Assembly (NCBI GenBank): GCA_964605975.1
Contig: CAZSER010000004.1
Coordinates: forward strand, 1 to 32,767
DNA from: JBAYHA01 sp964605975
Lineage (GTDB): Bacteria > Patescibacteriota > Patescibacteriia > UBA11705 > JABHMO01
Reading direction: 5' to 3'
DNA length: 32,767 nt
Every line of letters begins with the position of its first letter. The stretch's first letter is position 1. The translations under genes were made by a program, and so were the position numbers. Below are positions 1-6,734 of the stretch, one piece after another. The notes beneath the pieces were generated by a model. That model worked only from the letters and a program-made list of their open reading frames with translations, was not told the DNA's origin and made no database searches.

Positions 1-670
1 AACTTAAAGCCTCTTCATTTTTTTTAAAATTTGGAGCAAACCCACCCTCATCTCCAACCAATGTTTGATATCCTGATTTTTTTAACAAACTTTTTAAACA
101 ATAAAAAATTTCTGCTCCCGCACGAACTCGATCCGCAAACTTATTCTGCAAAGGGACAACCATAAACTCTTGAACAGTCAACGAATTATCAGCATGCTTA
201 CCGCCATTAATTATATTCATTGTTGGGAAAGGCATTACCCATTTTTTTTCTGGCAATGAATAAACCTTTCTTAAATATTTATAAAGAGGAATTTCCTGAC
301 ACGAAGCTCCAGCCCTAGCACAAGCCAAAGAAACGGCTAAAATGGCATTAGCCCCCAAATTTGATTTATTCTTTGTTCCGTCCAAAGAAATCATTACTTC
401 ATCAATTTTTCGTTGAGAAAAGATATCCAATCCCAATAATTTTTTTTCTATCTTTTTGATATTAGAAACCGCTTTCAGAACCCCCTTTCCCGCATAACGA
501 CTTTTATTATTATCTCTTAATTCTATCGCTTCATGAATACCAGTAGAAGCGCCACTGGGGACTGCCGCTTTCCCCTTTTTCCCATTCTCACAAAAAACAA
601 CTACTTCTATCGTAGGATTTCCTCTAGAATCCAAAATCTCTCTTGCAGTTATTTTTTTTATTTTAGTCAT
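1..670 (-). CDS. eno: Enolase, N-terminal 223 residues (cut by window edge)
   Basis: Phosphopyruvate hydratase of glycolysis, converting 2-phosphoglycerate to phosphoenolpyruvate in the cytoplasm. Translation from the ATG at 670 gives the enolase N-terminus: AREILDSRGNPTIEV, the mobile loop SGASTG near residue 40, the INGGKHADN and QEFMVVP motifs near 150-170, and GDEGGFAPN near 210, which holds the catalytic Glu. The family is about 430 residues, so roughly half is present and the rest lies beyond base 1. It is the last visible gene of a pgk - SIMPL - eno operon and starts 12 bases after the SIMPL stop. No strong Shine-Dalgarno is visible. Identification is secure; only the C-terminal barrel is unseen. 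Confidence 0.97.
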   Translation of the reverse strand, partial: MTKIKKITAREILDSRGNPTIEVVVFCENGKKGKAAVPSGASTGIHEAIELRDNNKSRYAGKGVLKAVSNIKKIEKKLLGLDIFSQRKIDEVMISLDGTKNKSNLGANAILAVSLACARAGASCQEIPLYKYLRKVYSLPEKKWVMPFPTMNIINGGKHADNSLTVQEFMVVPLQNKFADRVRAGAEIFYCLKSLLKKSGYQTLVGDEGGFAPNFKKNEEALS

Positions 671-682
671 AAAAAAATATTA

Positions 683-1468
683 TTAAAGAATCTCAAAAAC
701 AATAGTCACTCTAGAATTAATCTCATTTTCTCCTTGCTGAATGTCAGGTGAAACCATCATTGCCTCAGTCCTTTCGCCTCCCAAGCCGAAATCAATCGCC
801 TTGTAACTATGCTGATTATTACCTCCCTCTTCAGAATAATAACTTATAACCTTTCCTAATTTAACATCTAGTTTGTCTGTTAAATCCTTTGCTTTATTTT
901 TAGCATCCAAAATAGCCTTATTCCTAGCCTCCATCTCTAATTCCTCCGGATTATCAATAGCAAAAACTAAATTACCAACTTGATTAGCACCTTCTTGTCC
1001 AACAACATCTAAAACATCACTAACTTTTTTTGTGTCTCTAATTTTGATATCTAAAGATTGAGAAACTGTATATCCAATAATTAAATTTTTACCATTACTC
1101 CAATCATATTTAGGATAAACAGAATAGTTAGAAGTTTTTATATCTCGTTCTTCAATACCTTGTTTTTTTAATGTTAAAATAATTGAATTCATTTTTTCAT
1201 TATTATTTTTTTGTGCTTCAATAACCGTTTTTGCTTCTGTTGTCATCCCCACAGAAATTTTAGCAATATCAGGAACTGCACTAATCTTACCTTCTCCGGT
1301 GATTGAAATTGTTCCTTGAATTTCCGAAGATTTTCCGACATAATCATACTCCTTCCATGCTTTTCTTGCTTGAAAGGTTAAAAAGATCGCCAAAAGAATT
1401 AACACCAAAATAATAGAAAATTCAATTAACTTATTTATTTTTACTTTTTCAATGTTAACATTTGCCAT
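683..1468 (-). CDS. SIMPL-domain (DUF541) membrane-anchored protein
   Basis: 261 residues. A short cytoplasmic N-terminus is followed by one transmembrane segment (about 15-34, rich in I/L/V) and then an external SIMPL domain. The domain is recognisable from ISITGEGKISAVPDIAKISVG near residue 52, the central IGYTVSQSLDIKIRD strand, and the AILDAKNKAKDLTDKLDVKLGKVISY helix-strand near 190. SIMPL/DUF541 proteins are periplasmic or surface proteins (the BP26/OMP28 relatives form channel-like oligomers); their biochemical role is mostly unknown. It sits between pgk and eno with gaps of 15 and 12 bases, so it is co-transcribed with glycolysis genes. No functional link to glycolysis can be read from the sequence. 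Domain assignment is confident; function is not. Confidence 0.85.
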   Translation of the reverse strand: MANVNIEKVKINKLIEFSIILVLILLAIFLTFQARKAWKEYDYVGKSSEIQGTISITGEGKISAVPDIAKISVGMTTEAKTVIEAQKNNNEKMNSIILTLKKQGIEERDIKTSNYSVYPKYDWSNGKNLIIGYTVSQSLDIKIRDTKKVSDVLDVVGQEGANQVGNLVFAIDNPEELEMEARNKAILDAKNKAKDLTDKLDVKLGKVISYYSEEGGNNQHSYKAIDFGLGGERTEAMMVSPDIQQGENEINSRVTIVFEIL

Positions 1469-1483
1469 AAAATTATTTTTTAT

Positions 1484-2662
1484 TTATTCTTTATCTTTAT
1501 TTTTTTTATTTAAAAATTTTAAACCTGGTAGTTTTTTACCCTCTAAAAACTCCAACATTGCCCCACCGCCAGTAGAAATAAAATCAAAATATCTAGACAT
1601 TTTAGCCTGTTCAATCGCCCAAACAGTTTCTCCTCCACCAGCAATGCCCACCGCCTTACCACTAGCAACAGATCCCATAACTTTCGCAATTATCAAACTC
1701 CCATGTCTAAATTTTTTTTCTTCGATCATTCCCATCGGCCCAGACCAAATTATCATTTGTGATTTTTTGATAATTTCAGAATACATTGTCACTGTCCGCG
1801 GACCAATGTCCAAAATTTTTTCTCCAGTTCCACAAATATTATTGTCTCCAATGTTTCGACAAATCGCGCTATTTTTCACTTTCACCACCACATCAATTGG
1901 CAATAAAAGATTTTTTTCCTTCATTAATTTTTTTGCTTTCTTTATCATTTCTGGTTCGTAATAAGAATCACCAATACCATACCCCAAGGCCTTGAAAAAT
2001 GTATTCGCCAAAGCTCCGCCCAATAATACCTGATCGTATATTTTTATAAATTTACTCAAAACTAAAATTTTTGTTGAAACCTTTGCTCCCCCAATCAATG
2101 CCGTTGATTTTTTTTGTGGCATCAATGCTTTGTTCAAAAATTCAACTTCTTTTTGTAATCGTAACCCTGCAATAGTTGTTATGTAATTACTCACACCTGA
2201 AATAGAAGCACAATTACGATGCGCACAAGCAAAAGAATCATTCACAAAAATATCACCAAAACTACTTAATAATTTAGAAAAAGCTACATCGTTTTTTTCT
2301 TCACCCTTATAAAACCTAATATTTTCAAAAAAAATTAGTGGCTCTGACATTTTATCCACTTTTTCTAATAACTTTTTAGAAATATTTTCTTCAATAAACC
2401 GAATCTTAATCTTTGGTAGTCTTTTTTTAAGAACATTAAAAACAGGTCGCAAGGAGAACTCGGACTTTTTTTTACCATCAGGTCTTCCAAGATGAGAAAA
2501 AAGTCTAATTTGCGCTCCTTGTTTTAACAAGTATTGAATAGTTGGCAAAACAGAATCTAACTTATAAGCCTCCTCAACCTTGCCCTTATTAACTGTCAAA
2601 TTAAGATCCACTCGCAAAAAAACCTTTTTGTTTTTCCAGTTTATTTTTTTAAAAGATTCCAT
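1484..2662 (-). CDS. pgk: Phosphoglycerate kinase
   Basis: Transfers the acyl phosphate of 1,3-bisphosphoglycerate to ADP in glycolysis. At 392 residues it has normal length. Motifs in order: FLRVDLN (substrate-binding Asp and Asn, near 15-21), SHLGRPDG near 57-64, the basic ISGVSNYITTIAGLRLQKEVEFL region, IGGAKVSTK near 190, LLGGALANTFF, the nucleotide-loop SGPMGMIE and the C-terminal STGGGAMLEFLEG. The position matching the catalytic Arg39 of human PGK (normally in a QRI motif) is Lys34 here (AYKLDSVLPTI). First gene of the pgk - SIMPL - eno operon. The ATG at 2662 lies about 3 bases from the predicted transcription start, so the mRNA would be nearly leaderless. Confidence 0.97.
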   Translation of the reverse strand: MESFKKINWKNKKVFLRVDLNLTVNKGKVEEAYKLDSVLPTIQYLLKQGAQIRLFSHLGRPDGKKKSEFSLRPVFNVLKKRLPKIKIRFIEENISKKLLEKVDKMSEPLIFFENIRFYKGEEKNDVAFSKLLSSFGDIFVNDSFACAHRNCASISGVSNYITTIAGLRLQKEVEFLNKALMPQKKSTALIGGAKVSTKILVLSKFIKIYDQVLLGGALANTFFKALGYGIGDSYYEPEMIKKAKKLMKEKNLLLPIDVVVKVKNSAICRNIGDNNICGTGEKILDIGPRTVTMYSEIIKKSQMIIWSGPMGMIEEKKFRHGSLIIAKVMGSVASGKAVGIAGGGETVWAIEQAKMSRYFDFISTGGGAMLEFLEGKKLPGLKFLNKKNKDKE

Positions 2663-2671
2663 ATTGACTTA

Positions 2672-2700
2672 ATTATAACACAAAAAACCACAAGAACCAA
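2672..2700 (-). promoter_or_regulatory. Promoter of the pgk operon
   Basis: Read on the minus strand: -35 TTGGTT (2700-2695), 17-base spacer, -10 TATAAT (2677-2672). The start site would fall near 2665, only a few bases before the pgk ATG at 2662. Confidence 0.65.
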
Positions 2701-2703
2701 TTT

Positions 2704-3162
2704 TTATCTATTTCTCTTCTTTTGTAAAATATTCTTTAATTCTTCCGGCTTTCTCGTAATAAAAAAATATTTCCGACCATTAATAGCGCTTTGGATCTTT
2801 ATTCCATCGCCACAGGAAGGAATAAACCCCAAAAAATCATTTTTTCTATCTAAACGAATACAAAACCCCTGATATCTTTCATATGAAAAACTTTCTGTTC
2901 CCAAAAAAATAACGGCTGAATGTTTTATTTTTATCCGTAAAAGACCAAAACCAAAAATCAAATATTTTTCGTCAATAACTATACGAAACTGTCTTAGATT
3001 AATAAAAATAAATAGAGTAAACAATACCAAAAAAAATAGAAAATATAAAATGGACCTATTATTTCTGAAAATCCAACAAAAAAGCAAAAAAATAACTATT
3101 CCAAGAAGAAAAGAACCTATAGCCAAAAAAGAAAGTTTTATTTTTTCAGAATACTCTATCAT
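2704..3162 (-). CDS. Small two-helix membrane protein, unknown function
   Basis: 152 residues. Two adjacent hydrophobic helices (about 10-31 and 37-55) are followed by a soluble region of about 95 residues with alternating beta-like strands (FRIVIDEKYLIFGFGLLRIKIKHS, KYFFITRKPEELKNIL). The layout of two membrane helices plus a small beta domain resembles bacterial PH-type (YdbT or DUF304-like) proteins, but I cannot see a diagnostic motif. It lies directly upstream of the pgk promoter with no clear terminator between them. The start is an ATG with no Shine-Dalgarno. It could equally be an uncharacterised CPR membrane protein. Confidence 0.6.
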   Translation of the reverse strand: MIEYSEKIKLSFLAIGSFLLGIVIFLLFCWIFRNNRSILYFLFFLVLFTLFIFINLRQFRIVIDEKYLIFGFGLLRIKIKHSAVIFLGTESFSYERYQGFCIRLDRKNDFLGFIPSCGDGIKIQSAINGRKYFFITRKPEELKNILQKKRNR

Positions 3163-3220
3163 TATTATTTTCGCTTTTAGAAATAAATAAGCAACAACTT
3201 AAACACAAGTTAGTTATTAA

Positions 3221-3229
3221 AGTATAGCA
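3221..3229 (-). promoter_or_regulatory. Possible extended -10 promoter of the 2704-3162 gene
   Basis: The minus strand reads TGC-TATACT (3229-3221), an extended -10 motif, with only a T-rich stretch where a -35 would lie. The leader would be about 50 bases. Weak evidence. Confidence 0.35.
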
Positions 3230-3241
3230 AAAAAAAATAAT

Positions 3242-3265
3242 AAAAAAAACCAGCCTAAAAGACTG
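3242..3265 (-). terminator. Intrinsic terminator of the cysteine-rich micro-gene
   Basis: The minus strand reads CAGTCT-TTT-AGGCTG (6 pairs including one G-U) followed by G and eight Ts (3249-3242). It lies 18 bases beyond the stop codon of the 29-residue ORF. Confidence 0.65.
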
Positions 3266-3283
3266 ATTCTATAAACAAAAAGG

Positions 3284-3373
3284 CTATTTTTTTTTGGTTT
3301 TGTTAGCTTTTTTTGCTTTTTTGGTTGAAGGCGAAGATACTGGTTTACAGTTACAAGAACAACAACACCCCAT
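3284..3373 (-). CDS. 29-residue cysteine-rich basic micropeptide
   Basis: A short ORF from the ATG at 3373 to TAG at 3286-3284. It begins MGCCCSCNCKP, with five cysteines in the first nine residues. A Ser/Pro linker follows, and the peptide ends in a Lys-rich tail (KKAKKANKTKKK). It is not a fragment of any neighbour. A promoter (3441-3414) and an intrinsic terminator (3265-3242) frame it exactly, giving a predicted transcript of about 165 bases. This is the main reason to believe it. No Shine-Dalgarno precedes the ATG. The CxC/CC cluster could bind a metal and the Lys tail could bind nucleic acid or the membrane, but both are guesses. The transcript could instead be a small RNA. Confidence 0.55.
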   Translation of the reverse strand: MGCCCSCNCKPVSSPSTKKAKKANKTKKK

Positions 3374-3413
3374 ATTTTTAATTATTATTTATTAAGTAAA
3401 TATTAATTGTATT

Positions 3414-3441
3414 ATTATACTATTTTAAAAGAATAAAACAA
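3414..3441 (-). promoter_or_regulatory. Promoter of the cysteine-rich micro-gene
   Basis: Minus strand: -35 TTGTTT (3441-3436), 16-base spacer, -10 TATAAT (3419-3414). It lies in the short gap after the stop of the 3447-3710 gene. Predicted start near 3407. Confidence 0.6.
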
Positions 3442-3446
3442 CTTTT

Positions 3447-3710
3447 TTAAATTATCCCCCTTGATTGTTTTAAAAAAGCCTCCCTTAAAAACCATTTGTT
3501 TGTACTAGAATTAAAAATTATTTTAAAAAATTCCGATCCGGTAGAAATAGAAAATTGATAAAAATTTTCTTTTCCCTCCTTAAACGAATGTCTAAAATTA
3601 ATATTTTTTACTATATATTTTTTATTTTTCCAAGAAAAAGTTAACGGAACAACTTTTTCTTTGGTATAAGCAACCAAAACCTCTATTTGTTCATTTATTT
3701 TGGTAAACAT
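3447..3710 (-). CDS. DUF6504-like small protein
   Basis: 87 residues. The core VVPLTFSWKNKKYIVKNINFRHSF followed by FYQFSISTGSEFFKIIFNSSTNKWFLREAF matches the pattern of DUF6504-type proteins as I know them: a P-L-x-F-x-W-x-G/N-x-x-Y-x-V strand pair, then a strand carrying E-x-F-x-L/I-x-F/Y and a terminal N-x-W-x-L. These are small beta-rich proteins of unknown function, widespread in CPR. No membrane segment or cysteine motif is seen. The ATG at 3710 follows a 20-residue ORF (3714-3776) by three bases, so translation might be coupled, but that ORF may not be real. Family assignment is by eye and tentative. Confidence 0.6.
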   Translation of the reverse strand: MFTKINEQIEVLVAYTKEKVVPLTFSWKNKKYIVKNINFRHSFKEGKENFYQFSISTGSEFFKIIFNSSTNKWFLREAFLKQSRGII

Positions 3711-4075
3711 ATTTTATTTTTTATCTTCTATTATCAAAAGAAAATTTATAATTCCTCTTTTTATTTCTTCTGTCATAAATAATAAAGTTATTTTTTATTT
3801 TTTAATAATTACTATAATGTTATCTTGATGATTAAATCTTTTGAAAAAGGTAAATATGTGACTGTTTTCATACTATTTTTTTTATTTTTAAAATTTAAAT
3901 GTTTTGAACTAAATCCTCCCAAAAACCTCTAATTTTACGATACATTGATTTTATTTTTCTCCTTGACATATAATTTCCAGGGAAAAAGCTTTAAATATCC
4001 ATGCTTAGTGTATATTCAAAACTCTTTCCACTATTTATTTTTTATTTATATTTTAAAATTTATTTTTTTAAACTT
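3711..4075. other. AT-rich gene-poor stretch between lexA and the DUF6504-like gene
   Basis: About 365 bases with no ordinary gene. On the minus strand it holds three very short ORFs: 3714-3776 (20 codons, begins MTEEIKRGI), 3812-3871 (19 codons) and 3895-3969 (24 codons, listed separately). No clear intrinsic terminator is visible after lexA. The rest is low-complexity A/T runs. Confidence 0.5.
3895..3969 (-). CDS. Possible 24-residue basic micropeptide downstream of lexA
   Basis: ATG at 3969, TAA at 3897-3895. The peptide starts MSRRKIKSMYRKIRGF and ends WEDLVQNI: a basic N-terminal half and an amphipathic end. Codon choice (AGG, CGT, GGG-rich stretch) is less A/T-driven than the surrounding spacer. 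An AAGGAG lies 13 bases before an internal ATG (residue 9), which could be the real start. There is no recognisable promoter or terminator, so this could be chance. Confidence 0.25.
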   Translation of the reverse strand: MSRRKIKSMYRKIRGFWEDLVQNI

Positions 4076-4681
4076 CTAGGAGAACTTCCTAATAATTGCC
4101 CTAACAACCCCTCTGATTGCCACATCTCGGCAATAAATTGGTTTCATTGCGCTATTTGCAGGTTGCAACCTAATTCTATTTGTTTCTTTATAAAATTTTT
4201 TCAGAGTTGCATAGGCATTATTTAGTAAAGCCACAACGACATCCCCATTCCTAGGATAATGATTTCTTTCAACAACCACATAATCACCACTTAAAATTCC
4301 CTCATCAATCATTGACTCTCCTTTTACTTTTAAAATAAAAGCATTTTCGTCAACAACTAAGTCAGCAGGAACGGCCATTGATTCATTTTCCTCTAAAGCT
4401 TCAATTGGCTCTCCCGCAGTAATTAGTCCTACCAGTGGAAGTTCAATTGTTTTTCCTAATTTCATAACCTTTGTTGTCAAAGAAAGGCTTCTGCCCATCT
4501 CACCATCACAATCTAAAAATCCTTTGCTCTTAAGTAACTGTAAATGCTGATGAATCGTTGCTGGAGAAGAAACACCTACCCCGTCAGCAATTTCTCGATA
4601 ACTAGGAGAGTAATCATAATCCCGAATAAACTCTTTAACAAATTTTAGAATTTCACTTTGACGCTTTGTTAGTTTACTCAT
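4076..4681 (-). CDS. lexA: LexA repressor
   Basis: Repressor and self-cleaving protease of the SOS response. 201 residues, normal length. The N-terminal winged helix (1-66) is typical: LTKRQSEILKFVKEF, then SPSYREIADGVGVSSPATIHQHL as the recognition unit. The cleavage site is Ala89-Gly90 (LITAGEPI). The catalytic dyad is Ser123 (GESM) and Lys161 (ATLKKF). All parts needed for RecA-stimulated autocleavage are present. It is a single-gene unit: its promoter is framed by two GTTC-N7-GTTC boxes, and no recA or polymerase gene is adjacent. The ATG at 4681 has no Shine-Dalgarno; the predicted 5' leader is about 38 bases. Confidence 0.96.
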   Translation of the reverse strand: MSKLTKRQSEILKFVKEFIRDYDYSPSYREIADGVGVSSPATIHQHLQLLKSKGFLDCDGEMGRSLSLTTKVMKLGKTIELPLVGLITAGEPIEALEENESMAVPADLVVDENAFILKVKGESMIDEGILSGDYVVVERNHYPRNGDVVVALLNNAYATLKKFYKETNRIRLQPANSAMKPIYCRDVAIRGVVRAIIRKFS

Positions 4682-4697
4682 ATGTGTATTTTTATTT

Positions 4698-4752
4698 GTT
4701 CGGTTTTTGTTCGCTTATATTCTCATTATACCGAACAAAAAACGAACAGCAA
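4698..4752 (-). promoter_or_regulatory. lexA promoter framed by two SOS boxes
   Basis: Minus strand: -35 TTGCTG (4752-4747), 16-base spacer, -10 TATAAT (4730-4725). One box (4732-4747, minus strand GTTCG-N6-GTTCG) fills the spacer. A second copy in opposite orientation (4698-4713) lies just past the start site. Each contains an exact GTTC-N7-GTTC direct repeat, the arrangement known for LexA of alphaproteobacteria. Box centres are 34 bases apart. Binding of LexA here would block polymerase, so autorepression is inferred. Confidence 0.85.
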
Positions 4753-4760
4753 ACCCTTGA

Positions 4761-4769
4761 TGTGGATAA
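4761..4769 (-). promoter_or_regulatory. Perfect DnaA box upstream of the lexA promoter
   Basis: Minus strand TTATCCACA, the consensus DnaA 9-mer, 8 bases upstream of the lexA -35. An identical site in the same orientation lies upstream of the mraZ promoter (11707-11715). Occupancy by DnaA is inferred only. Confidence 0.4.
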
Positions 4770-4771
4770 CT

Positions 4772-4802
4772 AAAAAATGGCTCTTAATTAAGCCATTTTT
4801 TT
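4772..4802 (-). terminator. Intrinsic terminator after the 4813-5253 gene pair
   Basis: AAAAAATGGCT (4772-4782), 8-base loop, AGCCATTTTTT (4791-4801). It lies just beyond the stop of the 4813-5079 gene and upstream of the lexA promoter, and is U-rich in both directions. Confidence 0.8.
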
Positions 4803-4812
4803 CATTTTAAAA

Positions 4813-5079
4813 TTATTTTTCTAGCAACTTTTTTTCTTGTTCCATAATTTCCGTCCACTTCTTTTCCTCCTTATTGATTAACATTTCTTTTTTAAATTCA
4901 AAGCATAGACAAAAACTATCAAATAAGCTGGGGAATCTATTTAATAAATCAATTATCTTATCATATTGCGAATGGTTTTCAATCGAACTAAAAAACTGAC
5001 TGACCAAATCCTTACTTTCAGTCTTTAAATTTGAATTATCAAGCATTTTTAACAGTTTTTCTTTTGAATCGAAAGACAT
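4813..5079 (-). CDS. Small helical protein, unknown
   Basis: 88 residues, not recognised. It is acidic/basic and predicted to be all helix, with SKEKLLKMLDNSNLKTESKD at the start, a central FPSLFDSFCLCFEFKKEML and a charged C-terminal helix (EEKKWTEIMEQEKKLLEK). No membrane segment or known motif is seen. It begins three bases after the stop of the upstream 5083-5253 gene and ends at a good terminator, so the pair looks like a real two-gene unit, possibly continuing from the tRNA-Glu transcript. Confidence 0.55.
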   Translation of the reverse strand: MSFDSKEKLLKMLDNSNLKTESKDLVSQFFSSIENHSQYDKIIDLLNRFPSLFDSFCLCFEFKKEMLINKEEKKWTEIMEQEKKLLEK

Positions 5080-5082
5080 AAG

Positions 5083-5253
5083 TTATTTCTTTTCAAACTT
5101 ATTTTTTAGAAAACTATTACTCAATCTCAACAACTCCACAAAAATACCCCTCTCCAATACAGGCGCCTTTTCTAATTCCGTTTTTATTGATATTAACGGA
5201 TTATTTTCTTTGGCGAAATTACTTTCTTTTTGTGGAAATTCAAAACTAACCAT
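5083..5253 (-). CDS. Small protein, unknown, upstream partner of 4813-5079
   Basis: 56 residues from the ATG at 5253; an in-frame TTG at 5271 could extend it by six residues but is less likely. Not recognised. The N-terminus (VSFEFPQKESNFAKENN) looks disordered. The C-terminal half (KTELEKAPVLERGIFVELLRLSNSFLKNKFEKK) should form an amphipathic helix. It lies 33 bases after tRNA-Glu with no terminator between, and three bases before the next small gene. Co-expression of the pair suggests partner proteins, but nothing shows a function. Confidence 0.5.
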   Translation of the reverse strand: MVSFEFPQKESNFAKENNPLISIKTELEKAPVLERGIFVELLRLSNSFLKNKFEKK

Positions 5254-5286
5254 ATTTATAGATTTTATCAATATACTTTTATTTTT

Positions 5287-5361
5287 TGGTGACCCTACGG
5301 GGAATCGAACCCCGGTTTTAAGGATGAGAACCTTATGTCCTAGCCGCTAGACGATAGGGCC
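5287..5361 (-). tRNA. tRNA-Glu (anticodon CTC)
   Basis: Minus-strand cloverleaf: acceptor GGCCCTA pairs with TAGGGTC (one G-U). The D-arm holds AGCGGCTAGGA. The anticodon stem TAAGG/CCTTA has loop TTCTCAT, giving anticodon CTC for GAG codons. The T-arm is CGGGG-TTCGATT-CCCCG. The discriminator is A, and the terminal CCA is encoded (5289-5287). Confidence 0.95.
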
Positions 5362-5373
5362 GAAAGCACTAAG

Positions 5374-5401
5374 ATAATAACAAAAAAACAAAAAAAAGCA
5401 A
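5374..5401 (-). promoter_or_regulatory. Promoter of tRNA-Glu
   Basis: Minus strand: TTGCTT (5401-5396), 16-base T-rich spacer, TATTAT (5379-5374). The predicted start near 5367 is a few bases before the tRNA 5' end and just after the murF stop. Confidence 0.5.
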
Positions 5402-5408
5402 GTTAATT

Positions 5409-6689
5409 TCAATCCGTCCAACCATTCTCCTGTCTAACCAAAAAATCTTTAGCCTTATCTTCTTCAAGCAAAATGGCTTTGGATATTTTTTCCATTCTTG
5501 CCCCTTGAGATCCTTTGACTAAAACAACATCCCTGTTATTTAAATAATCCATAATAACCTCTTTTAATTCTTCCACCTTTTCTGCCAAAAAAATTTTTGA
5601 TTCACTAAAACCACCTAACAAAGCTCCCTCTTTTAAAAAATCCCTATTTTTCCCAACAGCAAAGAAATAATCAATCCCCAAATCTGCAACTCTTTTTCCG
5701 ATTTTTATATGAGCCTCCCTTTCATAATCACCAAGTTCTAGCATATCACCCAAAACAGCCACTCGACGATTAAAACCTTTTGCCTTAAAATCAGCCAAAG
5801 TTTCTAACGCAACCAAAACCGCCTCTGGCGAAGCATTATAGCTGTCATCAATTAAAAAAATGTCTTTTTTCCCAGCTAATAGATTTAATCTTCCCTTGGG
5901 ATTGCGATAATTTTTTAATTTTTCAGAAATTTGTAAAATATTCATTCCCATACTTAAACCAACAGCAATTCCCGCCAAAGAGGCATAAATTCCCGGTTTG
6001 CCAACGACCCCATCTAAAAAAAATGGAACTGTCGCTTGCCCAAAAACAACTTTAAAACTAATACCCAAACTACTTTCATTTTTAGCAACCTCATCAAGTT
6101 CTAGCGCTCTGATAGTTGCCCCATCTTCAAACCCATAAGAAACAGTTTTTGCTTCTACGAAGTCGGCCATTAAGCGAACTCTTTTATCATCATAATTCAA
6201 AACAGCAATACCTTCTTTTTTCAAGTGATTAACGACCACCGATTTCTCTTTGGCAATGTTATCAATACTACCAAACTGTTCCAGATGAGCCGGAGCAACT
6301 TTTGTCACAATCCCAATATCACACGGCGCAATTTTCGTTAGATATTCCAAATCACCAGGGTTATCCGCCCCCATTTCCAAAACTAAAACCTTAGGATATT
6401 TTTCATCAAAAACTAGTAGCAATCTAAAAGCAATAAACAAAACCTTTATCCAACCCAAAATAGATCTTCTGGGACTTTCAACCCCTAAAATAGTAAGAGG
6501 GACACCAAGTTCATTATTATAATTTTTTATATTACTTCTTAAATGGAAATCTTTTTGCAAAACGGCCACAACGGCTTCTTTTGTTGATGTTTTTCCAACA
6601 CTTCCAGTTATCCCAATAATTTTAGGACGATATTTTTTGACAACTTTTTTTGCCAAAGAAGCCAACATTATTTCAACAATCTTTCTCAT
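5409..6689 (-). CDS. murF: MurF-type UDP-MurNAc-tripeptide D-alanyl-D-alanine ligase, lacking the usual N-terminal domain
   Basis: Cytoplasmic Mur ligase adding D-Ala-D-Ala to the peptidoglycan precursor. 426 residues. The ATP P-loop GITGSVGKTS is already at residues 26-35. In usual MurF, about 80-100 residues of substrate-binding domain precede it, and here that domain is absent. Next come NYNNELGVPLT near 58, a hydrophobic insert (about 76-96), LEMGADNPGDLEYL, the central DDSYNASPEAV near 281, GDMLELGDYE and KGSQGARME near 395. All are MurF-class motifs. Last gene of the tgt-ftsI-murF transcript. Its stop is TGA. The ATG at 6689 is chosen; Met8 is a possible alternative. Substrate may differ slightly given the missing domain. 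Confidence 0.88.
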   Translation of the reverse strand: MRKIVEIMLASLAKKVVKKYRPKIIGITGSVGKTSTKEAVVAVLQKDFHLRSNIKNYNNELGVPLTILGVESPRRSILGWIKVLFIAFRLLLVFDEKYPKVLVLEMGADNPGDLEYLTKIAPCDIGIVTKVAPAHLEQFGSIDNIAKEKSVVVNHLKKEGIAVLNYDDKRVRLMADFVEAKTVSYGFEDGATIRALELDEVAKNESSLGISFKVVFGQATVPFFLDGVVGKPGIYASLAGIAVGLSMGMNILQISEKLKNYRNPKGRLNLLAGKKDIFLIDDSYNASPEAVLVALETLADFKAKGFNRRVAVLGDMLELGDYEREAHIKIGKRVADLGIDYFFAVGKNRDFLKEGALLGGFSESKIFLAEKVEELKEVIMDYLNNRDVVLVKGSQGARMEKISKAILLEEDKAKDFLVRQENGWTD

Positions 6690-6734
6690 ATATTTAAATT
6701 ATTTTATTCCTTTATTAATAATTTATTTAAAAGA

